A stretch of 62,192 nt of DNA from Verrucomicrobiota bacterium (GTDB taxonomy: Bacteria; Verrucomicrobiota; Verrucomicrobiia; Chthoniobacterales; JACTMZ01). The stretch's first letter is position 1. The number at the start of each line of letters is the position of its first letter. This document shows positions 40,796 to 50,235 of this stretch, in pieces. A model generated the notes under the pieces. That model was not told where the DNA came from. It made no database searches and saw only the letters and a program-made list of their open reading frames with translations. The position numbers were made by a program, and so were the translations under genes. The DNA is taken from NCBI GenBank assembly GCA_027624625.1, contig JAQBWH010000007.1, positions 1 to 62,192 on the forward strand, written 5' to 3'.

Positions 40796-42325
40796 TCACG
40801 GGATCACTTCCTCTTCGAACGGCGGCGCACTGGTCTCGTCACCGCCAGCCATCTTGATTGTCCCCGCGTCGAACGAGGTGATGTCGCCGAGGTTCGACAG
40901 TGCGTATTCTTCCACACACGATCCGTCGCCTTGGAAAAAACGCGCCGTATTTTCTTCTCCTCCGGGCACAATCATCACGCGGTTGTCTCCGTTTCCGGTC
41001 GAAACGCGCAGCAGAGGCAGGCCATCGGTCGTCCCCAGAACCGGGCCGGTTTTCAACAACGTGGCGCGCAGGACCAACTGTCGTGAGGCGCCCGGGTCGA
41101 GAGGGTTCTCGACCTGACGCACCGTCACCTCGGCCGGGACTTCGCCACCCGAAGCAGCCAAAGCCCCACCGCGCCACCCGAAGCCTGAGCTATCCGTTAT
41201 CTTTTTATCGAAAACATATTCCCAGCCCCCACCGTCGTTCCTGCGACGTATGGCTACGGTGCGCTGGCCATCCGGAACCGCCAGCGTAGCCGTGAAATAA
41301 TCCTCCTCCGGTGTGGCGGCGAGCGAAGTGATATTTCCGCCGCCGGTCGGTGGACTCCACTCGGCCAGTCGACCTGCTTCGGGGCTGTATTGCGCCACGC
41401 AGGTCGAACCATCGGCCCGCTCCTCGAGGACCCAGAACGTATTGCTCCGTCCGGACGAGACAATCCGCACCTTGGCTCCTGCTGGCATGTCGACCTTTGA
41501 CCAGCTTGTCTGCCAGCGCCAGACCGAACCATCCTCACCCGCCGCCACAGCGCCTTGGTCGAGGAGGGCCAGTGAGGCAAGCGGTGAAGGAAGGCCGGTG
41601 GCTTCGCCTCCTAAGTCGAATGAGGGGAGAGTGTAAAACCGCACCGCATCGGCATCGAGCAGGGCGAGACGATCCCCCCGTGCGGCCACAGCCACGATGT
41701 CATTTGTTTTTACGGGCAACGGGACATCCGCACCATCTTCCAATCCCGCACCCCGCAATGTTCCATCAAGCAAAACGAAGGCGACAAGGTTGCCGGCGGC
41801 CAACTGGGCGGTGTGCACCGGCATGGTCACCATCGTCTGCCAGCGCATTTTGCTCTCCGGCGAATAGCGGACAAGCGCCCAGCGTCCACCCGCCAACCTC
41901 GCCATGAGCAGGATGTCACCGTTGGAAAGGAGTTGCGTCGCTGCCACCGAAACGATGCGTGGAGAATCGGCAGCTTCGATCCAGTCGTTGAAATGGAAGG
42001 CCTCGCCGCTGACTGCGATGTCGCCGACAACGAAGCCGCGCGCCGTATATGTTCCTGCCGCCACGGATTGTCCGGTATCGTCATGCCCATCCCAACCGGT
42101 CGAAAGACCGTTGAGGCCGATGTGGAAACGGCTGAAAGGCCACTCGTCGCAGAGCACGCGCACCAAGGCCCCTGCACTGTCATAGATGCCGAGGCTGACC
42201 ATCCCGCCGGCGGTGGCCGGGACAAATCGAACAGGCGTGTCGTGCGGGCCCGTTTCCCCCGGCGGGGTCGCCAGGGCAACGGTCGCGCAAACCATCACGG
42301 CGACAGCTAGAGGTAATAGCGCCAT
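40796..42325 (-). CDS. Exported beta-propeller-like protein with FlgD-like repeat
   Basis: A 509-residue secreted protein. A signal peptide covers about 1-19. An N-terminal FlgD-like Ig domain follows (VSLGIYDSAGALVRVL, then WDGHDDTGQSVAAGTY). After residue 110 there are repeated short beta units, such as LSNGDILLMARLAGGRWALVR, LASLALLDQGAVAAGEDGSVWRW and ITSLAATPEEDY, which look like blades of a propeller. The C-terminus is acidic. The start overlaps the end of the GH57 gene by 19 bases on the same strand, so the two are translated from one message. It may bind a surface polymer, but this is a guess. Confidence 0.72.
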   Translation of the reverse strand: MALLPLAVAVMVCATVALATPPGETGPHDTPVRFVPATAGGMVSLGIYDSAGALVRVLCDEWPFSRFHIGLNGLSTGWDGHDDTGQSVAAGTYTARGFVVGDIAVSGEAFHFNDWIEAADSPRIVSVAATQLLSNGDILLMARLAGGRWALVRYSPESKMRWQTMVTMPVHTAQLAAGNLVAFVLLDGTLRGAGLEDGADVPLPVKTNDIVAVAARGDRLALLDADAVRFYTLPSFDLGGEATGLPSPLASLALLDQGAVAAGEDGSVWRWQTSWSKVDMPAGAKVRIVSSGRSNTFWVLEERADGSTCVAQYSPEAGRLAEWSPPTGGGNITSLAATPEEDYFTATLAVPDGQRTVAIRRRNDGGGWEYVFDKKITDSSGFGWRGGALAASGGEVPAEVTVRQVENPLDPGASRQLVLRATLLKTGPVLGTTDGLPLLRVSTGNGDNRVMIVPGGEENTARFFQGDGSCVEEYALSNLGDITSFDAGTIKMAGGDETSAPPFEEEVIP

Positions 42326-43887
42326 TCGAGTTCGGGAAAGATGTTGTCACGTTCTCGGCACGCGGCCAGAAAATCCTTGTCCGTCCGCCCGTTCCGCAGG
42401 GCGTCGTAGAGATGGTTGAAACGCAGCAGGTGGTCCTTCGTCCGTTTTGCCGCGTAGTCTTTGGCCGTCCCCGTGCGCATGAGAAAAGCCCAATCGCTTG
42501 ACTGGGCGAGCAAAAGTTCGCGCCCCATCTGCCGCAAAGTTTCTTCTTTTTCTCTGCTCTTGGTCCTTTCATAGCGGCGGGCCATCTCGGTCATGCGTCG
42601 AGCCGCGGCATGTAAATGGGGATAAATCCACGCATTGGATTGGTCGAGCCACACCTCCCAATAACCCTTGTTACCCCAACTCGACGCGCACGGCTCGACC
42701 ACCTGGAGGATCTCGTGGCCGCTCAGGTAATCCGTCGGGGTGGCCAGCTCGAAGACCTCCTGATTATAGGCTGCCTTGCGCAGGAAGAGGTCGAGGAATT
42801 CCGGTCCCTCAAACCACCAGTGACCGAACAACTCGGCGTCGAAAGGACTGATGATGACCGGTTCGACTGGCATTTCCGCGCCCAAGGGTTCGAATTGCCG
42901 GAGGCGTTTGGCCAAAAAATCCGAAGCATGGGCCTCCACTGCCGCCTCCGCCCAAGGGCGTTGATACAGCTCCTTGTCCCCGGTGCGGCCGGTGATGCGA
43001 TGATATTTCAGTCCGGTGAATTTGCGCTGCGCATCCCCGCCGAGAAATGGCCGCAGGTAATCCAGCGGCAAGTCGTAGCCGATATCCCGGTAAAAATCCC
43101 GGTAAGCCGGGTCACCGGGATATCCCTCCTCCTGACTCCATACCTGCCGGCTTGAATCCCGGTCTCGCGCGAAAACAGCCGGGCCCTCCGTCGTGTAACA
43201 GGGCGCATATATCGCGAAATGCGGCTGCGGCTTGCCGAAGATCAGACCGTGGGCATCAAGCACGAACCATTTTAGGTCCGCCTCGACCAGATATTTTCCC
43301 AGTCCCGGAAAATAACCGCATTCTGGCAACCAGATGCCAGACGGTTTGCGCCCGAAAAGTTCATGGTGATAATCGCACGCTGTCAGAATCTGGGCGCGAA
43401 CCGCCTCCGGGTGCTCGGCCATGAGCGGCAAAAATCCGTGGGTGGCCGCGCAGGTGATGATTTCCAGGATGCCCGCGTCTTGCAGCGAGCGGAACACCGG
43501 GATGAGACGTCCGCTCCGCGCAGAAAAATAGTCCCGCGTCTCCCGGAACCGCTCCAGGTAGAATTCCGCCAATCCCCGAGTGGCCGCATGACCCGCGGTC
43601 CGTGACACCTCACTTTCGGCCAGCGTGACCGACCGGTCGAGATGGCGCGCCGCCCGCTCCCGGAGCAGGGGGTCCTCCATCATTGCCCCCAGCGTCGGGG
43701 TGATCGACATGGTGACCCGCACCGGCGCCCGCTCTGCTGCCAACCGCTCGAAAACACGGAGTAGTGGCACGTAGGTCTCGACGATCGCCTCGTAAAACCA
43801 GTCCTCTTCGAGGAAGTCCGCATGCTCCGGATGCCGCACATACGGCAGATGCGCGTGCAGCAAGAGGGCGAACTTACCTTTTCTCAT
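42307..43887 (-). CDS. GH57 1,4-alpha-glucan branching enzyme-like protein
   Basis: A 526-residue glycoside hydrolase family 57 protein of the branching-enzyme (AmyC/DUF1957) type. It would make alpha-1,6 branches in glycogen. The family start FALLLHAHLPYVRHPE is present, with the second motif in GIWLPECGY (nucleophile Glu, about residue 189) and the third in SPFDAELFGHWWFEGP (acid Asp, about residue 349). The C-terminal helical domain with SSDWAFLMRTGTAKDYA and HLLRFNHLYDAL is typical. I chose ATG 43887. No other glycogen gene is close. It is in the minus-strand chain after the rng gene. Confidence 0.93.
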   Translation of the reverse strand: MRKGKFALLLHAHLPYVRHPEHADFLEEDWFYEAIVETYVPLLRVFERLAAERAPVRVTMSITPTLGAMMEDPLLRERAARHLDRSVTLAESEVSRTAGHAATRGLAEFYLERFRETRDYFSARSGRLIPVFRSLQDAGILEIITCAATHGFLPLMAEHPEAVRAQILTACDYHHELFGRKPSGIWLPECGYFPGLGKYLVEADLKWFVLDAHGLIFGKPQPHFAIYAPCYTTEGPAVFARDRDSSRQVWSQEEGYPGDPAYRDFYRDIGYDLPLDYLRPFLGGDAQRKFTGLKYHRITGRTGDKELYQRPWAEAAVEAHASDFLAKRLRQFEPLGAEMPVEPVIISPFDAELFGHWWFEGPEFLDLFLRKAAYNQEVFELATPTDYLSGHEILQVVEPCASSWGNKGYWEVWLDQSNAWIYPHLHAAARRMTEMARRYERTKSREKEETLRQMGRELLLAQSSDWAFLMRTGTAKDYAAKRTKDHLLRFNHLYDALRNGRTDKDFLAACRERDNIFPELEWRYYL

Positions 43888-43935
43888 CGCGGCCACCCGA
43901 GACCAGAACGATTGGTTAGGGGCGCGGGAATATCC

Positions 43936-45513
43936 TCAGGATTTCAGTTCCGCACCGGTTGTGGCATCGGTTAAAACAAACTTCTCGCGGTGTAGCGCCG
44001 GGTCGGGTTTGAAGGAAAGCCGACCGCCGTAACGGCGCTCAATGTCGATAAGCAACTCTTCATCTTCGGTGCGGAGGCGGTTGAGGAGCTCGGGATTAAC
44101 GATGACTTTGATCTCGTGGATGGTCTCGATGTTCCTGCGCATCACACCGTGCAGGGCTCGCTGCAACTCGACGGACATGGTCATGGTGTTTTTGATCAAA
44201 CCGCGTCCCTCGCAATACGGGCACGGGTCGAACTGGGACATGCGCATGCTCTCGGCGGCGCGTTGTCGGGTCATTTCCATCAGTCCGAGTTGGGAGATGG
44301 GCAGGACGTGGGTCCGGGCCTTGTCGCGTTTGAGGCGCTGCCGCATGAGTTGGTAGACCGCCTGCTGGTCTTTGCGCGATTTCATGTCGATGAAATCGGC
44401 AACAATGAGACCGCCGATGTTGCGCAACCGCATTTGCCGGGCGATTTCGTCCGCCGCCTCCAGGTTAGTCTGAAGAATGGTGTGCTCCACGTCCTTGCCG
44501 CCTTTGTTCCGGCCCGTATTGACATCGACCGAGATGAGAGCCTCGGTCTCGTCGATCACGATGTATCCGCCGCAAGGCAGCCAGACCTGACGGTGGAAAG
44601 CTTTCTCGACCTGTTTGTCGACGCCATATTTTTCGAAAATATGCTGCTCTTCCTGATAAAATTGGATGCGTTTCTTCGAGCGCGGGGAAACCTGTGCGAC
44701 CAGTTCCTGCATCCGTTCGACGGAGGGAAGATCGTCGCAAATTACGGCGTCGACCTCCTCAGTGAGAAAGTCGCGCACGGTGCGCTCGATGAGATCGGGT
44801 TCCTCGAAAAGTTGGTAGGGCGCGCGCTGTGCTTTCATGTTTGTCTCGATGTCGTTCCACTGCTCGAGCAGCAGATGGAGATCGCGGACAAAAAAGCGCG
44901 AGCGCTGGCCGGCGCCGACGGTGCGGATGATGACACCCATGCCGTCGGGGATTTCCAGTTCGTTGAGGACCTTGCGCAGGCGCTCGCGTTCCTTCGGATC
45001 ATCGATCTTGCGCGAGATGCCGCACTGTGGGCTGTAGGGCATGAGGACGAGATAGCGTCCGGGCATGCTGATGTTTGTCGTGATACGCGGGCCCTTGGTC
45101 CCGATCGGTCCCTTGCTCACTTGGACCATGATGTCCGAGCCGGGCGGGTAGATTGTCGGGATGTCTTTGGCCGTGATTTTTTTCGGCAGCTTCTTGTTTG
45201 TATTGCGGCGCACTTCCTCGATTCCGCTGTCCAAGGCAGCGGGAATGGCATCCCAGAAATGCAGGAAGGCATTTTTCTCGAAACCGATGTCGACGAACAT
45301 GGCCTTGAGACCCTGTTCGATGTTCTTGACGCGGCCCTTGTAAATCGAACCGACGATGTTTCGCTCGCTGACGCGCTCGACATTGTATTCTTCAAGCTTG
45401 CCGTCCTCCAGCACGGCAACGCGTTTTTCCAGTTTTTCCGCGTTGACGATCAGGCGGGAGCCGTTGCTGGATTTGGTCGTCAAACCGAGGAGTTTTTTTA
45501 CTTTTTCAATCAT
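43936..45513 (-). CDS. rng: Ribonuclease E/G family endoribonuclease
   Basis: An RNase G-like enzyme that trims rRNA (5' end of 16S) and starts mRNA decay. It has 525 residues, RNase G size plus short extensions. An S1 domain covers about 45-140 (VGSIYKGRVKNIEQGLKAMFVDIGFEKNAFL). The catalytic Asp residues lie in ISVDVNTGR (about 331) and ADFIDMK (about 373). The zinc link CPYC lies at about 430. It follows mrdA in the mreBCD cluster. The same neighbourhood (mreBCD then cafA/rng) is known in E. coli, so the order is old. Confidence 0.95.
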   Translation of the reverse strand: MIEKVKKLLGLTTKSSNGSRLIVNAEKLEKRVAVLEDGKLEEYNVERVSERNIVGSIYKGRVKNIEQGLKAMFVDIGFEKNAFLHFWDAIPAALDSGIEEVRRNTNKKLPKKITAKDIPTIYPPGSDIMVQVSKGPIGTKGPRITTNISMPGRYLVLMPYSPQCGISRKIDDPKERERLRKVLNELEIPDGMGVIIRTVGAGQRSRFFVRDLHLLLEQWNDIETNMKAQRAPYQLFEEPDLIERTVRDFLTEEVDAVICDDLPSVERMQELVAQVSPRSKKRIQFYQEEQHIFEKYGVDKQVEKAFHRQVWLPCGGYIVIDETEALISVDVNTGRNKGGKDVEHTILQTNLEAADEIARQMRLRNIGGLIVADFIDMKSRKDQQAVYQLMRQRLKRDKARTHVLPISQLGLMEMTRQRAAESMRMSQFDPCPYCEGRGLIKNTMTMSVELQRALHGVMRRNIETIHEIKVIVNPELLNRLRTEDEELLIDIERRYGGRLSFKPDPALHREKFVLTDATTGAELKS

Positions 45514-45533
45514 GATGGAGTTGGGTGGGTTGA

Positions 45534-47687
45534 TCAGGGGCGTTGCGAGGAAGGTTTTTGCTCCTTCTTCTTGTTGCCGCCGAAAATTCGTTGGAAAATA
45601 TTGGGTTTCTTGCCTTTTACGGTTCCTTCGTCGTCGGCATCCGGTCGGACGGTGGGAGGGGCGGCATCAACCATGCCTTCCGACACGGCGAATTCCTCGG
45701 GTGGCGCGTCGGACAGCGCGGCGGGGATGGCCCGGCCGAAGTCGACGCTGGAGACAAATTGAAAACTGCCTTTGGCCGGGGCAAGGGAGGCGATCTTCAC
45801 CGGTGCGCCTTCCTCCATTTTGAAGACGTCGGAAAGAATCTTCGCCGCGATGGGCGCGGCCACTCCGCCGCCGGATTGCGCGCCCTGCACGATGACGCTG
45901 ACTGCGTAACGCGGCTCGTCGTAGGGAGCGAAGGCGATGAACCAGGTGTGGTTGTCCTTCAGACCGCCCCGCCAGAATTGTGCCGTGCCCGTTTTGCCGG
46001 CCACTTCGTATCCGGCGAGGCGCGCCCCCGGGGCCGTGCCGCCGCCGCGATTGACCACGTCCCACATCCCGCGCCGCACTTTTTCGATTTGCTCCGCGCC
46101 GAGACCTTGCTCAAGAAGGTTGGCTCGGACTTTGACCGGCTCCTGGCGTATCACCGAGCCGTCGGGCGCGAGGACTTTGTCGACCAGGCGCGGGAAGTAG
46201 CTGGTGCCACCGTTGGCCACGGTGGCGGTGAGCATGGCCATCTGCAACGGCGAGGCGAGCACGTAGCCCTGACCAATGGAAACGTTGGCCGTTTGTCCGC
46301 TCGACCACCGTTCGCGTGGGCGGTTCACCCGCATCCACTCGGGCCCGGGCAGAATGCCGGACGCTTCGGCCGAAAGGGGCAGACCTGATTTTTCACCAAG
46401 CCCGAGCATGTGGCCAGCGGCGACGATTTCATCGATACCCGCAGCATTGCCGTATTGGTAAAAGAAAGCATTGCAAGACACACGGATGGCGGACTGCAGG
46501 TCGAGGGTGCCGTGGGCCCCGTTTTTTGAGGCGATCCAGCAGGCCATCACCTTGTCTCCAAAGCGGACCCCACCGCTGCAGTTGAGACGGCGCTCGTCGA
46601 GACCGGCCCGCAGGCCGGCGAGGGCGACGGGAATTTTGTAGGTTGAGCCCGGCGCGTAGGCGCTGAGGGCGCGATTGATCAATGGATCGGTCGCATCGCC
46701 GGTCAATTCGGCCCATCCGGCCGAGGAGATGACCGGAATGAAACTGTTCGGGTCATACGAAGGCACGCTGGCCATGGCAAGGATGTCGCCATTGCGCGGA
46801 TCGATGACCACGGCCGCCGCCCGCCCGACCACCCGCAGGGCTTTTTCCGTGATGTATTGGACGCGCGCGTCGATGGTCAACTGCACGTTGTTCCCCGGCA
46901 GGGGAGCCCGCCGTTCGATTTCGCCATCGATCTGCCCCTTGGCATTGCGTTGCAGGATGCGGGCACCAGCTGTGCCTTTGAGATCGGCGTCGAGCGCGAG
47001 TTCGATCTGCGCCTTGCCCTCAGTGTCGGGTTGGTAAAAGTTGAATCGACCCGCTTCTTCCTTGTCGATTTCGGACGGCATCCCGACATAGCCGAGCAAA
47101 TGCGATCCGAGGGCGCCGTAAACGTAGCGGCGCACGGGCCGGGCTGTGATATTGACCCCGGTGAGACCCACATCGTGCTCGGCAAAACGCGCCATGGTAT
47201 CGAAATCCATTTCCTCGATGTAGGTATATGGCACCTCGGTATCGTTGCGGAAATGGAGTCGCAATTGGTTGGCGTTGTAGTCGCGGGCCAGCCCGAGTTG
47301 GGTCAGGCGCGGCATGACCGCCTCATTGATGATCTTGACGATGTCGGGCTCGGATTTTTCCGTCATCATGCCGCGTACCGTGGTGCGGTAGTTGCGCATC
47401 GGGACTTCCCCATGGCGCGCACGGTAATCGCGCACCATTTCAGGAAGATAGAATTCCACCGCCAGACTGGCACGATTGCGTGCCAACGGGATGCCGTTGC
47501 GGTCAATGATCTCGCCGCGCACGGCGGGCAGGCGCACGCTAACCTGCGAACTGTTGCGGATGCGCGAAGTATATTCCTCGCCACGGGCCACCTGGACATA
47601 CCAGAGTTTTCCGGCCAACAGCAGCATGGCGGCCAGCACCAGCGAGGCAAGGACCGCAATGCGGAATTCATCGGAGCGTCGGTTCAT
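45534..47687 (-). CDS. mrdA: Penicillin-binding protein 2 (elongation transpeptidase)
   Basis: A class B PBP that cross-links new peptidoglycan in cell elongation with MreB, MreC and RodA. It has 717 residues. A TM anchor is at about 10-30 (VLASLVLAAMLLLAGKLWYV), and the dimerisation domain starts at PAVRGEIIDRNGIPLARN. The transpeptidase has S348-T-Y-K351 as nucleophile motif, S404-C-N, and K565-T-G. The C-terminus is an acidic and basic tail with no fold. The ATG overlaps the mreD stop (47687-47689). RodA, the usual partner glycosyltransferase, is not next to it. Confidence 0.96.
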   Translation of the reverse strand: MNRRSDEFRIAVLASLVLAAMLLLAGKLWYVQVARGEEYTSRIRNSSQVSVRLPAVRGEIIDRNGIPLARNRASLAVEFYLPEMVRDYRARHGEVPMRNYRTTVRGMMTEKSEPDIVKIINEAVMPRLTQLGLARDYNANQLRLHFRNDTEVPYTYIEEMDFDTMARFAEHDVGLTGVNITARPVRRYVYGALGSHLLGYVGMPSEIDKEEAGRFNFYQPDTEGKAQIELALDADLKGTAGARILQRNAKGQIDGEIERRAPLPGNNVQLTIDARVQYITEKALRVVGRAAAVVIDPRNGDILAMASVPSYDPNSFIPVISSAGWAELTGDATDPLINRALSAYAPGSTYKIPVALAGLRAGLDERRLNCSGGVRFGDKVMACWIASKNGAHGTLDLQSAIRVSCNAFFYQYGNAAGIDEIVAAGHMLGLGEKSGLPLSAEASGILPGPEWMRVNRPRERWSSGQTANVSIGQGYVLASPLQMAMLTATVANGGTSYFPRLVDKVLAPDGSVIRQEPVKVRANLLEQGLGAEQIEKVRRGMWDVVNRGGGTAPGARLAGYEVAGKTGTAQFWRGGLKDNHTWFIAFAPYDEPRYAVSVIVQGAQSGGGVAAPIAAKILSDVFKMEEGAPVKIASLAPAKGSFQFVSSVDFGRAIPAALSDAPPEEFAVSEGMVDAAPPTVRPDADDEGTVKGKKPNIFQRIFGGNKKKEQKPSSQRP

Positions 47688-48226
47688 CATGTCAGATGTT
47701 TGTTGCCGTGGCGTCGAAGGGGCACCCCGGAGGGAAGAAGCTTGAACAAAAAGTAAATCACCGGAGCGAGCATGAGCGCGAGCACGGCGGGTCCGGCGAT
47801 GTGCCAGAAAACAATCCAATCAACGAAGAATGATCCTCGGCGGAGGCAGACCATGATGTATTGCAGGAGGAGAAGGGAGAGCGTGGCTCCCCCGCTGGCC
47901 AGACAATGGACTTCCCACCGGCCTTGAAGGAAGAGGGGCTGCAGCGGACGCAAAGCGGTGCCCAGAAAAACATAAAACAACATAGACCACCCGAGGCCGA
48001 TTTCAACGCGGTCACCCACCACGTGGAGAAAAGCCAAATCGCTGAGCAGTCCGGTGAAAAGGGACAATCCGAGCATTGCGGGGAAAGCAAGCCAGAGGGC
48101 ACCGTAACAGAACAGGACAGGCACGAGGAGAAGATGCGCCCCGCCGAGGAACGGCACGGGCGGAATGAATTCCTGGGCGACCAGCGCAAGATAAATAGCG
48201 GCAAAAAGGGCAATGGAACGGATCAT
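47687..48226 (-). CDS. mreD: Rod shape-determining protein MreD
   Basis: A 179-residue inner-membrane protein of the elongation machine. Five hydrophobic segments can be traced (IALFAAIYLALVAQEFIPPVP; AHLLLVPVLFCYGALWLAFPAML; LGWSMLFYVFLGTAL; LSLLLLQYIMVCL; VLALMLAPVIYFLFKLL). The start is ATG 48226, overlapping the mreC stop by four bases. The assignment rests on weak sequence features plus its place between mreC and mrdA. Confidence 0.88.
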   Translation of the reverse strand: MIRSIALFAAIYLALVAQEFIPPVPFLGGAHLLLVPVLFCYGALWLAFPAMLGLSLFTGLLSDLAFLHVVGDRVEIGLGWSMLFYVFLGTALRPLQPLFLQGRWEVHCLASGGATLSLLLLQYIMVCLRRGSFFVDWIVFWHIAGPAVLALMLAPVIYFLFKLLPSGVPLRRHGNKHLT

Positions 48227-49029
48227 TGGCTTCCCAGGACGACAAAGACGTCCTCCAGTCTGGAGAAGTCCGCCGCCGGTTCCACTATGGCTTGGCCATC
48301 GAGTTCGCGCGCGCGGAATTCTTTGATTACCCCGAGCGGTATGCCCGCGGGAAAGACCGCGCCGCTCACCCCGGCCGTGAACACTTTCATGCCGGGTTGG
48401 AGGTTGGCGTCGCGGTTGAGAAAGTTGAGGACCAGTTCGGGCGGGGAATTTCCCACCACGCGTTGGCCGCTGACAACACCCTGTTCGTTGGTTCCCTCGA
48501 CGCGGGCGGCCACTTGGCAATTCTCGTCGGTGAGGAGCAGGATGATGGAAATATCTTTGGACACCGTTGTGGTACGACCGACCAAGCCCTCGGCCGTCAG
48601 AACCGGTTGCGCGGCCTCGACACCTTGCCTGAATCCGCGGTTGATTTTGACCGTATTCCACCAGCTTGAAGCATCACGGCCGATGATTTGCGCGGGCAGG
48701 AGCTTGAAGGCGGAGCGTTCGCGGTAATCAAGGGCCGCGCGCAGACGTTTGTTTTCATTTTCAAGGTTGCCGGACAACTGGCTGGAGGCGCGTAGTTCGT
48801 TGTTTTGGGCGGACAACACGGCATTCTCTTCCTCGAGCTGGTCGAGCGATTTAAGACCTTTTTGCAATTTTTCCACCCGGCCGCTGATGGCCGAGCCGGC
48901 CTGCAAGGCGGGGCCGGAGATATGCAGGTAGCCGCTCTGCCATGAACGCATGCGCTCGGACGAAAAACTGAGGAAAACCACTGCGGTGAAGACCGCCACG
49001 CCGAGCAGGATAAAGTGCAGCTTGTTCAT
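48223..49029 (-). CDS. mreC: Cell shape-determining protein MreC
   Basis: A 268-residue bitopic protein that activates PBP2 and links it to MreB. It has a short N-terminal TM helix (FILLGVAVFTAVVFLSF) and a periplasmic coiled coil at about 50-95 (LDQLEEENAVLSAQNNELRA). Two beta domains follow, with the family stretch LLPAQIIGRDASSWWNTVKINRG at about 108-130 and GLVGRTTTVSKD. It lies 43 bases after mreB and overlaps mreD. All parts of the family are present at normal length. Confidence 0.95.
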   Translation of the reverse strand: MNKLHFILLGVAVFTAVVFLSFSSERMRSWQSGYLHISGPALQAGSAISGRVEKLQKGLKSLDQLEEENAVLSAQNNELRASSQLSGNLENENKRLRAALDYRERSAFKLLPAQIIGRDASSWWNTVKINRGFRQGVEAAQPVLTAEGLVGRTTTVSKDISIILLLTDENCQVAARVEGTNEQGVVSGQRVVGNSPPELVLNFLNRDANLQPGMKVFTAGVSGAVFPAGIPLGVIKEFRARELDGQAIVEPAADFSRLEDVFVVLGSQ

Positions 49030-49072
49030 GGTTACGGGACCATCGTTCCGGCCGTGCCGGTTGGAGGCGGGA

Positions 49073-50125
49073 TCAATTGACGTTGTGCTGGCTGCTGCGG
49101 ACGTTGTTCTGCGCTATACTGCGCAGTACCTCAATCTCGCTCAGCACACGACCGGTTCCCTCGGCCACGGCGCTCAAGGGATCGTCGGCGATGTGCACCG
49201 GCAACCCCGTCTCGTCACGCAGCAGTTGATCCAGGCCACGCAGGAGCGCACCTCCGCCGGCCAGCACCATGCCGCGGTCCACCAGGTCGGAGGAGAGTTC
49301 GGGTGGGCAGCGTTCGAGGGTGGTGCGGACGGCATCGACAATGCTGTTGAGCGGTTCGGCCAGTGCCTCGCGCACTTCTTGCGAAGTGAGGGTGACAGTC
49401 TTGGGTAGCCCGGCCACGAGGTCGCGGCCTTTGACTTCCATCGAGTTTTCCTTTGGTAGCTTGATGGCGGAGCCCAGCTTGATTTTAATGTCCTCGGCGG
49501 TGCGCTCGCCGATGGCCAGGTTGAAGTTGCGTTTGAGGTATTGGACGATGGCCTCGTCGAGTTCGTCGCCGGCCACGCGCACACTGCGGCTGAAGACGAT
49601 ACCTGCGAGGGAAATAAGGGCGACTTCGGTTGTTCCGCCGCCGATGTCGATGATCATGTTGCCGGCGGCCTCCTGAATGGGGAGCCCGACGCCGATAGCC
49701 GCGGCCATCGGTTCTTCAATGAGATAAACTTCGCGCGCCCCGGCGTGCGTGGCGGAATCTTTGACCGCGCGCTTTTCCACTTCCGTGATCCCGGACGGGA
49801 CGGCGATGACCACCCGGGGACGCACCATGCGGCGACCGCCGTGCGCTTTGCTGATCAGATGGGCCAGCATAGCCTCGGTAATTTCGAAGTCGGCGATGAC
49901 ACCGTCTTTGAGCGGACGGATGGCGACGATGTTGCCGGGCGTGCGGCCGAGCATGCGTTTGGCCTCATTGCCGACGGCGAGAACCTTGTTCGTGCCGGCC
50001 TGCACGGCGACCACGGAGGGTTCGCGCAACACAATGCCTTGATCGCGCACATAGACCAAGGTGTTGGCCGTTCCAAGATCGATCCCGATGTCACTCGAGA
50101 ATAGGCCGAAAAACTTTCTGAACAT
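49073..50125 (-). CDS. mreB: Rod shape-determining protein MreB (bacterial actin)
   Basis: Filament-forming ATPase that guides wall synthesis along the cylinder. It has 350 residues. Actin-fold motifs are seen: phosphate 1 [15 protein letters not shown] (about 12-26), phosphate 2 [16 protein letters not shown] (about 158-173), and the adenosine motif [14 protein letters not shown] (about 285-298). The N-terminal [11 protein letters not shown] is an amphipathic membrane helix. It is the first gene of the mreB-mreC-mreD-mrdA-rng chain. A possible -10 TTTATT lies at 50176-50181 on the minus strand, but no good -35 goes with it. Confidence 0.97.
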   Translation of the reverse strand: MFRKFFGLFSSDIGIDLGTANTLVYVRDQGIVLREPSVVAVQAGTNKVLAVGNEAKRMLGRTPGNIVAIRPLKDGVIADFEITEAMLAHLISKAHGGRRMVRPRVVIAVPSGITEVEKRAVKDSATHAGAREVYLIEEPMAAAIGVGLPIQEAAGNMIIDIGGGTTEVALISLAGIVFSRSVRVAGDELDEAIVQYLKRNFNLAIGERTAEDIKIKLGSAIKLPKENSMEVKGRDLVAGLPKTVTLTSQEVREALAEPLNSIVDAVRTTLERCPPELSSDLVDRGMVLAGGGALLRGLDQLLRDETGLPVHIADDPLSAVAEGTGRVLSEIEVLRSIAQNNVRSSQHNVN

Positions 50126-50235
50126 GTGGAGTGGGGCCGAGACTGGTGATTGCTAACCCTTTACTAAAGAAAAGAAATAAACCTGCCACGCCCCATGGGG
50201 CAAGGAAATTGCAACCCCGGTGGCCTGAGGTTACT

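Noticed and set aside
44116..45762. Long plus-strand open frame of 548 codons opposite rng
   Set aside because: It is the mirror of a well-supported RNase G gene; such long antisense frames are common in GC-rich DNA.
50190..50201. Perfect 12-base palindrome GCCCCATGGGGC upstream of mreB
   Set aside because: No second copy or regulator link is seen; a short GC palindrome of this size can arise by chance.
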